In this document: piece after piece, positions 44,862 to 55,015 of the stretch
Numbering within the stretch: position 1 is the stretch's first letter
How the letters are laid out: each line of letters starts with the position of its first letter
Assembly: GCF_001423495.1 (NCBI RefSeq)
Contig: NZ_LMOG01000012.1
Span: 1 to 64,000, forward strand
Reading direction: 5' to 3'
Source of the DNA: Xanthomonas sp. Leaf131
GTDB taxonomy: Bacteria > Pseudomonadota > Gammaproteobacteria > Xanthomonadales > Xanthomonadaceae
DNA length: 64,000 bases
Program-made: the position numbers and the translations under genes
Notes under the pieces: model-generated
Databases searched by the model: none
Told to the model about the DNA's origin: nothing
What the model saw: the letters and a program-made list of their open reading frames with translations, nothing else

Positions 44862-45917
44862 ATGAGCAAGCGATTGACCTGGATACTGCTCGCGCTGGCG
44901 TTTGCCTGCGCGCCTGCCTTGGCCAAAACCCCCACCGCGTTGTTCTATCTGATGAACACGCAGAAATCGACCAACTCGTTCCTGGCCAATGTCGACAAGA
45001 TCGATGTGGTGGTGCCGACCTGGTACGGCGTGGATCAGAACGGCCTGGTCAACGGCACCCCCAACACCTACCTGTACGACATCGCCAAGCAGAACAAGAT
45101 GCGGGTGATGCCGATCCTGTCGATGACCACCGGCCGCGACGGCTTCCACAAGCTGATGCACGACGAAGCGGCCAAGAAGCGGATGATCGAGTCGCTGCTG
45201 ATCCACGGCAAGCAGCACAAGTACTACGGCTTTCAGTTCGATTTCGAGAACATCGCCTGGACCGACCGCGACGCCTACACGCTGATGGTCAAGCAGACCG
45301 CCGATGCGCTGCACAAGGCCGGCTTCAAGATGTCGGTGGCAGTGGTGCCCAATGCGCCGGGCCATGCCGAAGGCGGCCAGTTCTCCAAGTGGATGTGGGA
45401 ATACTGGCGCGGTGCGTATGACCTCAAGGCGCTGGGCCAGGCCGCGGATCTGGTCAGCATCATGACCTACGACCAGCACACCCGCTGGACCACGCCCGGC
45501 CCGGTGGATGGCATGGTGTGGATGAAGAAGCATCTGGATTACGCAATCACCCAGGTGCCGAAAGAGAAGCTTTCGCTCGGCATCGCCACCTACGGCTACC
45601 GCTGGTACACCGGCAACCCGGTGAAGGAAGACGGCACCGAAGCGTCGAACATCGCGGCCACCTATATCGATGCCGACGAATCGTTTCCGCTGGCGATCGA
45701 ACAGAACGCCACCGTGCAGTGGGATCCGGTCGAGCAGGAATCGTGGTTCTACTTCTATCGCGACGATATGCGCGAGTGGGTGTTCCGCCCTGACGCGCGC
45801 AGCTTCAAGGCGCGCTACGACATGGTGAAGCAGTACGGTCTGGAAGGTTTCAGCTGCTGGGTGCTGGGCGCTGAAGACCCGAAGGTGTGGGACGAGTTGC
45901 CGAGCGCGCAGCGCTAA
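44862..45917 (+). CDS. nixF: GH18-family glycosidase, probable endo-beta-N-acetylglucosaminidase
   Basis: The protein has 351 residues from the ATG at 44862. The signal peptide ends around residue 22 (PALAK). It is a GH18 TIM barrel with the active-site strand GFQFDFENIAW, in which Asp127 and Glu129 are the catalytic pair. The usual first two aspartates of the DxxDxDxE motif are not conserved (Y and Q here), so this is a divergent GH18 branch. The later MTYDQHTRW segment carries the barrel Tyr. By position it should cut the chitobiose core of N-glycans; chitinase activity cannot be ruled out. Confidence 0.85.
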   Translation: MSKRLTWILLALAFACAPALAKTPTALFYLMNTQKSTNSFLANVDKIDVVVPTWYGVDQNGLVNGTPNTYLYDIAKQNKMRVMPILSMTTGRDGFHKLMHDEAAKKRMIESLLIHGKQHKYYGFQFDFENIAWTDRDAYTLMVKQTADALHKAGFKMSVAVVPNAPGHAEGGQFSKWMWEYWRGAYDLKALGQAADLVSIMTYDQHTRWTTPGPVDGMVWMKKHLDYAITQVPKEKLSLGIATYGYRWYTGNPVKEDGTEASNIAATYIDADESFPLAIEQNATVQWDPVEQESWFYFYRDDMREWVFRPDARSFKARYDMVKQYGLEGFSCWVLGAEDPKVWDELPSAQR

Positions 45918-46171
45918 GCACAGCCAGCAAAACTACTGCGCACACCGCCAGGCGGGCGCGGTTCGGTGCTTGAATCGGGACAGACACACGATTCCTGCAT
46001 CGCCCGCGCTCGCGTTGCAGCTGCTGACGAGAGTGCATTCGCCTCTCCCAAACGCAGTACGCACCCTGCGCGCACCCGAACGAAGCGTGCGCCAGTCCCT
46101 GCGTCATCCGGCATGGCTTTGCTACTGTGCGTGGCTGCCGTGTTCTCGCCGCCACATCGGGATGTGATTGC

Positions 46172-48691
46172 ATGAAGTCGAACTCCGCACCTGGCTTGCG
46201 CTTGTCGTTATCGCGCCTGCTGTCGCTGCGCAAGCCATCATCGAGCATGCGGTCACTGAGCATGCAGTCGTCGAGCCTGCTGTTATCGAAGAGGCGGTCG
46301 TCGCGCCTGCTTGCGCTGGCGTTTGCTGCGATGGTGGTGGCTGGTTGCGGCCAACGCGATGCAGCGAGCACGCCGGCTGCAGCCAGTCCCGGCAGCGCCT
46401 CGACACTGCCTGCCACCAATGCACCGCTGCCCCTGATTCCCGCCCCGGCCGAAGCTAGGCGCGGCAGTGGCAGCTTTCGCGTCGGCACCGGCACGGTGAT
46501 CTCGATTCCCACCGGCAACGCCGAGGTACGCCGCAGCGCCGAGACGCTGGCCAGCCTGCTGCAACGCACGCGCGGCCTGACCCTGGAAGTGCGCACCGAA
46601 ACCAACGCCTCGCCGCACAGCATCCGCCTGGAGCGCACAGCGCAGGCACCGGTGGCGCACAAGGAAGGCTATAGCCTGGACGTGGATGCCAACGGCATCC
46701 GCATTGCCGCACGCGATGGTGCCGGCTTGTTCTATGGCGCGATCAGCGCCTGGCAATTGATGACACCGGACGCGCGCAAGGGCGATGTCGAGGTGCCTGC
46801 GGTGGCAATCCGCGACTGGCCGCGCTTTGGCTGGCGCGGCCAGCATCTGGATGTGGCCCGCCACTTCCATGACGTGGCCACGGTCAAGCATGTGCTCGAT
46901 GCGATGGCCGCGCACAAGCTCAATGTGCTGCACTGGCATCTCACCGACGACCAGGGCTGGCGTATCGAGATCAAGCGCTACCCCAAGCTCACCGAGGTCG
47001 GTGCATGGCGCACCCCGCCGGGTGCCGGCCGGCACGGCACGCCGGAGCGGTATGGCGGTTTCTATACGCAGGAACAGATCAGCGAGATCGTCGCCTATGC
47101 GGCGCGCCTGCATATCACCGTGCTGCCCGAACTGGACATGCCCGGGCATGCGCAGGCCGCGGTGGCGGCGTATCCGGAAGAGGTAGGCGTGCCCGGCCAG
47201 CGCACCCAGGTCGGTGTGAATTGGGGTGTCAACCCGTATCTGTTCAACACCAGCGAACGCAGCCTGACCTTCATCACCAACGTGCTGGATGAAGTGCTGA
47301 CATTGTTCCCGTCGGCGTATATCCACATCGGTGGCGATGAGGCGGTCAAGGACCAATGGGAGGCGTCGCCCGCGGTGCGCGCGCAGATGCGCAAGCTCGG
47401 GGTCAAGGACGCGCACGCGATGCAGGGCTGGTTCAACGCGCAGCTGGCGCAGTACCTCACCCAGCACGGCCGGCGCATGATCGGCTGGGATGAAATTCTC
47501 GAAGGCGGCGTGCCGGCCAGCGCCTCGGTGATGTCGTGGCGCGGCGTCGAAGGCGCGGTGGTGGCGGCAAAGCAAGGTCACGATGTGGTGCTTGCGCCAG
47601 GCGACTGGCTGTATCTGGACAATCTGCAGACCACGCGCAGCGACGAGCCCAACGGCCGCCTGACGATCCTGCCGCTATCCAAGGTCTATGCGTTCGACCC
47701 GGTGCCAGGCGAACTCAGCGCCGAGCAAGCCAAGCACGTCCTGGGTGCGCAAGGCGCATTGTGGTCAGAATACATTCCGTCGAAGTGGCATATCGATCAC
47801 GCGCTGTTCCCGCGCCTGTCTGCGGTGGCCGAGGTGACGTGGTCGCCGGTCGCCGCGCGCAACTGGAAGGGGTTTCTGGCGCGCCTGCCGGCCCAATTGC
47901 AGCGCTACAAGGCATTGGGCATCGACTACAGCGACGGCGCCTTCGCCGCCGATATCGCGCTGGAAAGTGGCCCCAACCCGGTGCTGGCCGGTGGCCCGGC
48001 CAAGGTGGCGCTCAGTAGCCAGAGCGCTGCGGGCACGCTGCACTACACCATCGACGGCAGCGATCCCACGCCGGCATCGCCGCAGTACGAGGCGCCGTTT
48101 ACGATCCAGCTGCCGACCACGGTCAAGGCCACTGCCTTCGATGCCGGCGGCACCGAGCTGGCAGCCACGCGCAGCCGCACGTTCGACCGTGCCGGGTTGT
48201 TGCGCGTGGATACCCAGGGCCTGCGCGATTGCGTGGAAACCGGTGCGCTCGGCCTGCGCTTGCCGTTGTTGCCGGAGATGACCGGCGCCGATACGCCGGT
48301 CTACAACGTCGATCTGTTCTATGCCTGCCGCCTCTATCCGCAAGCGCGCCTGGACGGCATTGGTGCGATCAGGATCGAGGCCGCACGCCTGCCGAACAAC
48401 TTCGGTCTGGCCCACGAGCAATCCAAGGTGGTGCAGTACCCGGCCAAATCGCGCGGCGGTGAGCTTGAAGTGCGACAAGGCTGCGAGGGCGAACTGCTGG
48501 CCAGCGTGCGTCTGCCCCAGGGCGACAGCGTGGGCGAGCAGCTCACCCTGGAAACCCCATTGCCTGCACGCACCGGCGTCCATGATCTGTGTCTGCGTTT
48601 CACCGCACCGATTCGCGGCCCGCTGTATGCCATCGGCACCGTTCAATTGATCGAAACCACCGCGCAAGCGCCCCCCGCCGCCACGCGCTGA
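46172..48691 (+). CDS. nixG: GH20 beta-N-acetylhexosaminidase, lipoprotein
   Basis: The protein has 839 residues from the ATG at 46172. ATGs at 46247 or 46262 give a more normal lipoprotein signal ending at VAGC (Cys of the lipobox), so the true start is uncertain. The N-terminal hexosaminidase domain covers about 90-210. The GH20 barrel shows HWHLTDDQGWRIEIK and the catalytic Asp389-Glu390 in HIGGDEAVKDQW. A chitobiase-type C-terminal domain (TIDGSDPTPASPQYEAPFT) and a beta-sandwich of about 150 residues with several Cys follow. It releases terminal GlcNAc. The lipid anchor places it at a membrane. Confidence 0.9.
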   Translation: MKSNSAPGLRLSLSRLLSLRKPSSSMRSLSMQSSSLLLSKRRSSRLLALAFAAMVVAGCGQRDAASTPAAASPGSASTLPATNAPLPLIPAPAEARRGSGSFRVGTGTVISIPTGNAEVRRSAETLASLLQRTRGLTLEVRTETNASPHSIRLERTAQAPVAHKEGYSLDVDANGIRIAARDGAGLFYGAISAWQLMTPDARKGDVEVPAVAIRDWPRFGWRGQHLDVARHFHDVATVKHVLDAMAAHKLNVLHWHLTDDQGWRIEIKRYPKLTEVGAWRTPPGAGRHGTPERYGGFYTQEQISEIVAYAARLHITVLPELDMPGHAQAAVAAYPEEVGVPGQRTQVGVNWGVNPYLFNTSERSLTFITNVLDEVLTLFPSAYIHIGGDEAVKDQWEASPAVRAQMRKLGVKDAHAMQGWFNAQLAQYLTQHGRRMIGWDEILEGGVPASASVMSWRGVEGAVVAAKQGHDVVLAPGDWLYLDNLQTTRSDEPNGRLTILPLSKVYAFDPVPGELSAEQAKHVLGAQGALWSEYIPSKWHIDHALFPRLSAVAEVTWSPVAARNWKGFLARLPAQLQRYKALGIDYSDGAFAADIALESGPNPVLAGGPAKVALSSQSAAGTLHYTIDGSDPTPASPQYEAPFTIQLPTTVKATAFDAGGTELAATRSRTFDRAGLLRVDTQGLRDCVETGALGLRLPLLPEMTGADTPVYNVDLFYACRLYPQARLDGIGAIRIEAARLPNNFGLAHEQSKVVQYPAKSRGGELEVRQGCEGELLASVRLPQGDSVGEQLTLETPLPARTGVHDLCLRFTAPIRGPLYAIGTVQLIETTAQAPPAATR

Positions 48692-48712
48692 TCCATCCAA
48701 GGAGAGTCATCC

Positions 48713-51394
48713 ATGCCCCTGTCCCGTCATCGTTGTGTTCCCGCCCCCGCCCGCCTCGGGCTTGCCCTGGCCTTCGCCATCTCGCAGGCGTGGGCGGCAC
48801 CGCCCACGGCAACGACCCTGGATAAAGGCTGGCAAGTGCGGCTGGTGCCGGGACAGGAACAGGCCAAGACCTATCCGAAAGCCGCAGCATGGTTGCCGGC
48901 ACAGGTGCCGGGTGCGGTGCAGACCGATCTGATCGCCGCCAAGATCGTGCCGGACCCGTTTTATCGCGATAACGAAGGCAAGATCCAGTGGGCGGGCCTG
49001 AGCGATTGGCAGTACCAGACCCGCTTCAACGTCGATGCGGCCACGCTCAAGCGCGCGCATGTGGAGCTGGTGTTCGACGGCCTGGATACGTTTGCCGAGG
49101 TCACCCTCAATGGCAAGCCGCTGCTCAGCGCCGACAACATGTTCCGGCAATGGCGGGTGGATGCGAAATCCCTGCTCAAGCGCGGCGACAACGTGCTCGA
49201 GGTCAAGCTGTTCTCGCCGATCAAAAAGATCCAGCCGTGGCTGGCCAAGCAGCCGTACGCGCTGCCGGGTGCCTACGATTCGGCATTTGGCGACGAGCCC
49301 GAATCGCGGCATAGCTCCACCTACGTGCGCAAGGCGCCGTACAACTTCGGTTGGGATTGGGGCCCGCGCATGGTCAATGCCGGCATCTGGAAAGATGTGC
49401 GCGTGGAAGCGTGGGATGCGGTGCGCGTGGACGGGCTGCATATCGCCCAGCAACGTGTGGATGCCGACAGTGCGCAGTTGCAGGCGCAGCTGGAACTGCA
49501 GGCCGGCCGCAGCGGGCCGGTGCAGGTGACGCTGGATGTGCTCGGCCCGGATGGGCAGAAAGTTGGGCAGTTCACCCAGCAGGCGGTGGTCGATCCCGGC
49601 CAGAACCGTATCGATCTGGCCGTGCGCATCGCCAAGCCCAAGCGCTGGTTTCCGGCCGGCTACGGTGCGCAGGACCGCTACACCTTCGTGGCCAGCGTGC
49701 GCGATGCCGATGGCGACAGCCAGCAGATCAAGCGGGTGACCGGCCTGCGCTCGGTGGAGTTGCGTCGCGAGAAAGACACCTACGGCAAGAGCATGGAGAT
49801 CGTGATCAACGGCATCCCGATCTTCGCCAAGGGGGCAAACCTGATTCCGCTGGATGCGTTCCCCGCACGTGTGAGCCACGAGCGCATGCGCAGCACCTTG
49901 CAGGACGCGCGCGATGCCAACATGAACATGCTGCGCATGTGGGGCGGCGGGCATTACCAGGACGACCATTTCTACGAGGTGGCCGACGAGCTGGGCATCA
50001 TGATCTGGCAGGACTTCATGTTCGGCGGCGCGGTGCCGCCGTACGACGTGGAGTTCCGCGAGAACACCCGGCAGGAGGCGATCGAGCAGGTCAAGCGGCT
50101 GCGCGACCATCCCAGTATTGTTCTCTGGTGCGGCAACAACGAAGTGCAGACCGGTTGGGAAAACTGGGGCGACCGGGTCAAGTTCAAGCAGTCGGTGGAC
50201 CCGGAAGAACGCACCCGCATCGAGCGCGGCATGACCACCTTGTTCGGCACCGTGTTCCGCGAAGTGGTGGCCACCTACGATGGCGATGTGCCGTACTGGT
50301 CCACCTCACCAGGCACCAACTTCGACGGCGCCGCCGATCAGGCCAACGATGGCGACATGCATTATTGGAAGGTGTGGGGCGGCCCTGCACTGCCGGTGAC
50401 CGAATACCTCAACGTCACCCCGCGCTTCATGTCCGAATACGGCCTGCAGTCGTTCCCGGACATGCGCACCGTGCGTGCCTTCGCCGAACCCGGCGACATG
50501 GATCCGGAATCGCCGGTGATGCGCGTGCATCAGAAGTTCGACAAGGGCAATGGCAACAAGCGCCTGATGCTGTACATCCGCCGCGAATTCGGCGAGCCCA
50601 AGGATTTCGAGAGCTTCGTCTACCTGAGCCAGCTGATGCAGGCCGAGGGCATCAACCTGGCTGCCTCGCATCTGCGCGCCTCGCGCCCGCAATCGATGGG
50701 CTCGTTGTACTGGCAGCTCAACGATGTGTGGCCAGGCGCGTCGTGGTCCAGCGTGGATTACTACGGCCGCTGGAAGGCGCTGCACTACCACGCACGCCGC
50801 TTCTATGCGCCCGAACTGATTGCCGCATTGCGTAACGACAAGGGCCAGACCGAGGTCTCGCTGGTGTCCGACCGCACCACCCCGCTGGTGGCCCGCTGGC
50901 GCATGCGCGTCATGAGCATGGATGGCAAGGTGCTGAGCAAGCGCGAAGAAAAAACCACGGTCAAGCCGCTCAGCAGCCTGCAGGTGGGCAACTTCAGCGA
51001 CAAGCAGTTGCTGGGTAGCGCCGATCCGAAGCGCAGCTATGCGGTGTTCGAATTGTTCGATGGCGACAAGCTGTTATCGCGCGAAGTGGTGTTCTTCGCA
51101 CCGGCCAAGCAGCTGGCCTTGCCGAGCGCGAAGATCGACAGCCAGTGGCGCGCCGATGGCGACGGCTACGCGCTGACGCTATCCAGCAACACGCTGGCGC
51201 GCGAGGTGTGGCTGTCGTTCGGCGATGTGGAGGCCACGTTGTCGGACAACGCCTTCGATTTGTTGCCGGGCGAGCCGTTGACCGTGCACGTGAGCAGCAA
51301 GGCTGCGCAAGCACAGTTGCAGTCCACGCTGCAGGTCCGCGACCTGGCCAGCACGCTGGCCGGTGCGCCGCCGGAGCCCGCCGAGACGAAGTAG
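48713..51394 (+). CDS. nixH: GH2 beta-mannosidase
   Basis: The protein has 893 residues with a strong AAGGAGAG ribosome-binding site, 21 bases after nixG. The signal peptide ends near residue 25 (QAWAA). The sugar-binding and Ig-like GH2 domains are followed by the catalytic barrel. The acid/base is Glu477 in WCGNNEVQTGWENWG and the nucleophile is Glu575 in FMSEYGLQSFPD. The architecture and the WDWGPRMV segment match beta-mannosidases rather than beta-galactosidases. In the pathway it would remove the beta-1,4-mannose of the N-glycan core. Confidence 0.93.
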   Translation: MPLSRHRCVPAPARLGLALAFAISQAWAAPPTATTLDKGWQVRLVPGQEQAKTYPKAAAWLPAQVPGAVQTDLIAAKIVPDPFYRDNEGKIQWAGLSDWQYQTRFNVDAATLKRAHVELVFDGLDTFAEVTLNGKPLLSADNMFRQWRVDAKSLLKRGDNVLEVKLFSPIKKIQPWLAKQPYALPGAYDSAFGDEPESRHSSTYVRKAPYNFGWDWGPRMVNAGIWKDVRVEAWDAVRVDGLHIAQQRVDADSAQLQAQLELQAGRSGPVQVTLDVLGPDGQKVGQFTQQAVVDPGQNRIDLAVRIAKPKRWFPAGYGAQDRYTFVASVRDADGDSQQIKRVTGLRSVELRREKDTYGKSMEIVINGIPIFAKGANLIPLDAFPARVSHERMRSTLQDARDANMNMLRMWGGGHYQDDHFYEVADELGIMIWQDFMFGGAVPPYDVEFRENTRQEAIEQVKRLRDHPSIVLWCGNNEVQTGWENWGDRVKFKQSVDPEERTRIERGMTTLFGTVFREVVATYDGDVPYWSTSPGTNFDGAADQANDGDMHYWKVWGGPALPVTEYLNVTPRFMSEYGLQSFPDMRTVRAFAEPGDMDPESPVMRVHQKFDKGNGNKRLMLYIRREFGEPKDFESFVYLSQLMQAEGINLAASHLRASRPQSMGSLYWQLNDVWPGASWSSVDYYGRWKALHYHARRFYAPELIAALRNDKGQTEVSLVSDRTTPLVARWRMRVMSMDGKVLSKREEKTTVKPLSSLQVGNFSDKQLLGSADPKRSYAVFELFDGDKLLSREVVFFAPAKQLALPSAKIDSQWRADGDGYALTLSSNTLAREVWLSFGDVEATLSDNAFDLLPGEPLTVHVSSKAAQAQLQSTLQVRDLASTLAGAPPEPAETK

Positions 51395-51423
51395 CGGCAG
51401 CTAACAACACGTAGCGAGGGCTT

Positions 51424-51498
51424 GCCAGACGGGTCCGAGCGGCGCGTAGGAATCGGCGTGTTTGTGCCGGTTCCGAGCACCGAGCACACCCGTCTGGC
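51424..51498. repeat. Inverted repeat in the nixH-nixI gap
   Basis: GCCAGACGGGT (51424-51434) and ACCCGTCTGGC (51488-51498) are perfect complements 53 bases apart, with GGAAC/CGGTTCC-like partial pairing inside. It lies in the 287-bp gap between nixH and nixI. It could fold as a long hairpin in the mRNA; no U-tract follows. Confidence 0.6.
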
Positions 51499-51681
51499 GG
51501 CTATACAGCAGCTCTGTTAATCGCTCTGAACCGGGGCTGGCCTGCGTGTCACGCACTTGTGGGTAGTACGCGCATAGCTGGCAACAGCGAGTAAATCCGT
51601 AACAGTCATGGCCCGCACCGTCCCCGCGGGCAATCCAAGAACAACGCGTGGCGGCGATGACCGTTGCGCAGGAGTAAACCG

Positions 51682-54357
51682 ATGTCGTTGTCCGTGTTTC
51701 CAAGCCGTCTGGCCGTCGCACTGAGTTTGGGCCTCGGCCTGGGCTTGCCGCTCATCGCTGCACCGGAACTCGCCGCAAAAACCACCGATGAAACGCCAGA
51801 GCAACGCGCCGCCGCGTTGGTGGCGCAAATGAGCCGCGACGAAAAAGTCGCCCAGGCCATGAACGCTGCGCCGGCGATTCCGCGCCTGGGCATCCCCGCC
51901 TACGAATGGTGGAGCGAGGGCCTGCATGGCATCGCGCGTAATGGCTACGCCACGGTGTTTCCGCAGGCAATCGGTCTGGCGGCCAGCTGGAACACCGCGC
52001 TGATGCAGCAGGTGGGCACCGTGGTCTCCACCGAGGCGCGCGCCAAGTTCAATCAGGCCGGCGGTCCGGGCAAGGACCACAAGCGTTACGCCGGCCTGAC
52101 CATCTGGTCGCCCAACATCAACATATTCCGCGACCCGCGTTGGGGCCGTGGCATGGAAACCTATGGCGAGGATCCTTTCCTCACCGGGCAATTGGCAGTG
52201 GGCTTCATCCGCGGCCTGCAGGGCGACGATCTGGATCACCCGCGCACCATCGCCACGCCCAAGCACATTGCCGTGCACAGTGGGCCGGAGCCGGGCCGGC
52301 ACAGCTTCGATGTGGATGTGTCGCCGCGCGATGTGGAAGCGACCTACACACCCGCCTTCCGCGCCGCATTGATCGACGGCCAGGCCGGCTCGGTGATGTG
52401 TGCGTACAACTCGCTGCACGGCACACCGGCCTGCGCGGCCGACTGGTTGCTCAACGGCCGCGTGCGTGGCGATTGGGGCTTCAAGGGCTTTGTGGTCTCC
52501 GACTGCGATGCGGTGGACGATATGACCCAGTTCCATTATTTCCGCCCCGACAACGCCGGCTCGTCGGCCGCATCGCTCAAGGCCGGGCACGATCTCAACT
52601 GCGGTTACGCCTACCGCGCACTCGGCACCGCAATCGAACGCGGCGAAGTGGACGAAGCCCTGCTCGACCAGTCGTTGGTGCGCCTGTTCGCCGCGCGCTA
52701 CCGCCTGGGCGAACTCGAAGCGCCGCGCAAGGATCCGTATGCAAAGCTCGGCGGCAAGGACATCGACAATACGGCCAACCGGGCGCTGGCGCTGAAGGCC
52801 GCTGCCGAGTCGATCGTGTTGCTCAAGAACGACGCTGGCACGCTGCCGTTGAAAGCCGGTGCGCGGCTGGCGGTGATCGGCCCCAATGCCGATGCTCTGG
52901 CAGCGTTGGAAGCCAACTACCAGGGCACCTCGTTCACGCCGGTGACACCGCTGCTGGGTTTGCGTCAGCGCTTCGGCGCGCAACAGGTGACGTACGCGCA
53001 AGGTGCGCCGCTGGCCGCCGGTGTGCCGGGCATGATTCCGGAAACCGCGCTGCGCAGCGATGGCAAGCCGGGATTGCGTGGCGACTATTTCGACAATGTC
53101 GATCTGGAAGGTTCGCCGCGCGTGGTGCGGCAGGATCGCACCGTGAGTTTCAACTGGGATCAGGTCGCACCCGCAAAGGGCGTGCCGGCCGATCGTTACG
53201 CAGTGCGCTGGAGCGGCGAGTTGTTGCCGCCGAGCGCGGGCGACTACACGCTGGCGGTACGCGTGGCGCGCTGCTTCGATTGCGCCGGCCACGATCCGGT
53301 GCGGCTGTACATCGACGACAAGCTGGTGGTCGCCGGCAATGCCGAAGACAAGCACGTGCCGGCTGGCATGCATAACGCCGATGGCCGCAGCGTGGAGACC
53401 GTGCTGCATTTCGACGACACCCGCCCGCGCAAGATCCGTCTGGAAATGGAACACCGCGGCCAGGATCAAGGCGTACGTCTGGAATGGCTGGCACCGGCGG
53501 CAGCGCAACTGGCCGAAGCCGAGCAAGCCGTGGCGCAGGCCGATGCCGTGGTGGCCTTTGTCGGTTTGTCGCCGGATGTGGAAGGCGAAGAACTGCGTAT
53601 CGACGTGCCCGGCTTCGATGGCGGCGACCGCAACGACATCGCCCTGCCCGCCCCGCAGCAAGCGCTGCTCGAGCGCGCCAAGGCCTCCGGCAAGCCGCTG
53701 GTGGTGGTGCTGATGAGCGGCAGTGCAGTGGCATTGAACTGGGCCAAGACGCATGCCGACGCGATCGTGGCGGCGTGGTACCCGGGCCAGTCCGGCGGCA
53801 CTGCGATCGCGCGCATGCTGGCCGGCGACGACAACCCCGGCGGGCGCCTGCCGGTGACCTTCTATCGCTCCACCAAGGACCTGCCGCCGTACGTCAGCTA
53901 CGACATGAAGGGCCGCACCTATCGCTACTTCAAGGGCGAGCCGCTGTTTCCGTTCGGCTACGGCTTGAGCTACACCAGCTTTGCCTACGATGCGCCGCAG
54001 CTGTCCAGCACAACGCTGCAAGCCGGCAGTCCGTTGCAAGTGACCACCACGGTGCGCAACACCGGCACGCGGGCTGGCGATGAAGTGGCGCAGGTGTATC
54101 TGCAGTATCCGGATCGGCCGCAATCGCCATTGCGCAGTCTGGTCGGCTTCCAGCGTGTGCATCTGAAACCGGGCGAACAGCGCACGCTCACCTTCACCCT
54201 GGATGCGCGCGCCTTGAGCGATGTGGATCGCACCGGCCAGCGTGCGGTGGAAGCAGGCGATTACTCGTTGTTTGTCGGCGGCGGTCAGCCGGGAACCGGC
54301 GCGGTTGGTGCAGCGGCGGCGTTTTCGATTTCGGGACGTTCGCCGTTGCCGAAGTAA
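51682..54357 (+). CDS. nixI: GH3 glycosidase with PA14 insert, probable beta-xylosidase
   Basis: The protein has 891 residues from the ATG at 51682, with CAGGAG seven bases upstream. The signal peptide ends around residue 31. The GH3 barrel holds the nucleophile Asp274 in FVVSDCDAVDDM. A PA14 domain (about 465-600, starting RGDYFDNVDLEG) is inserted into the alpha/beta-sandwich domain, and an Fn3-like domain closes the protein. NixI of X. campestris pv. campestris is a GH3 beta-xylosidase removing the beta-1,2-xylose of plant N-glycans. The architecture alone would also fit a beta-glucosidase. Confidence 0.9.
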   Translation: MSLSVFPSRLAVALSLGLGLGLPLIAAPELAAKTTDETPEQRAAALVAQMSRDEKVAQAMNAAPAIPRLGIPAYEWWSEGLHGIARNGYATVFPQAIGLAASWNTALMQQVGTVVSTEARAKFNQAGGPGKDHKRYAGLTIWSPNINIFRDPRWGRGMETYGEDPFLTGQLAVGFIRGLQGDDLDHPRTIATPKHIAVHSGPEPGRHSFDVDVSPRDVEATYTPAFRAALIDGQAGSVMCAYNSLHGTPACAADWLLNGRVRGDWGFKGFVVSDCDAVDDMTQFHYFRPDNAGSSAASLKAGHDLNCGYAYRALGTAIERGEVDEALLDQSLVRLFAARYRLGELEAPRKDPYAKLGGKDIDNTANRALALKAAAESIVLLKNDAGTLPLKAGARLAVIGPNADALAALEANYQGTSFTPVTPLLGLRQRFGAQQVTYAQGAPLAAGVPGMIPETALRSDGKPGLRGDYFDNVDLEGSPRVVRQDRTVSFNWDQVAPAKGVPADRYAVRWSGELLPPSAGDYTLAVRVARCFDCAGHDPVRLYIDDKLVVAGNAEDKHVPAGMHNADGRSVETVLHFDDTRPRKIRLEMEHRGQDQGVRLEWLAPAAAQLAEAEQAVAQADAVVAFVGLSPDVEGEELRIDVPGFDGGDRNDIALPAPQQALLERAKASGKPLVVVLMSGSAVALNWAKTHADAIVAAWYPGQSGGTAIARMLAGDDNPGGRLPVTFYRSTKDLPPYVSYDMKGRTYRYFKGEPLFPFGYGLSYTSFAYDAPQLSSTTLQAGSPLQVTTTVRNTGTRAGDEVAQVYLQYPDRPQSPLRSLVGFQRVHLKPGEQRTLTFTLDARALSDVDRTGQRAVEAGDYSLFVGGGQPGTGAVGAAAAFSISGRSPLPK

Positions 54358-55015
54358 TCATTGCGCATGCATGACACGCAACAGGCGTCGGCGGTCATGG
54401 CCAGCGCCTATTGCGTGATGCACGTGTGTTGCGGTGCATCGCAGAACGCGGGGATTGCGCCTGCGCACTGTCGAATTGGTGATCTATCTGCAAACAGTAC
54501 GATGATGTCCGCACACACTTCACACGTGCTTGACAGATACTAAAACGAGGTCTATCACTGATCGAAGTCGGCACCATGCGCCATCGGCGATACGCCCGAC
54601 TCACCTTGACGGCAACAGCGTTTCCACGCAGTACCTGCACTGGGAGATGGTTGGATGCAGCATCGTCGTATCGACCAGCGCCTGGGTGTTGCCGCTCTTG
54701 CAGTGCATCGCACTCACGCATGCCGCGCTGCCGTCACGCGGGTGCAGCCGTCATGACCAAGCACTACAAATTGAGCGCAATGCGCTCGCGCTCCAAGTGC
54801 ATCGCCGGCTATTCCCCGCCGCGCCACTGACGCCTGCACCGCTGTAATAGCTGGCAGACGCTCCGGCGCCACTCCGTTCGGTCTTTCGCACACGCTTCCC
54901 TTGCGTGCCGTGCGTTGCCGTGCGCGCACATCGCCGTGCAGACCGTCTGCCCTAGAGCAAGGCATCGGAGGGCGTTGCCATCGGCAACGTTGCCCAGCAT
55001 CTGGCGAGGTGGCAT
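54358..55015. other. 658-bp gap between nixI and the second receptor, with promoter
   Basis: No gene is supported in this gap. At 54530-54558 there is a good sigma70-like promoter: TTGACA (54530-54535), a 17-base spacer and TATCAC (54553-54558). It suggests that the second receptor and the downstream genes form a separate transcription unit with a ~450-base leader. I did not find the GACAACGyTGTC operator here. Confidence 0.5.

Noticed and set aside
51517-54162. 881-codon minus-strand open frame opposite nixI
   Set aside because: Antisense shadow of the GH3 gene, with no domain and no upstream signals.
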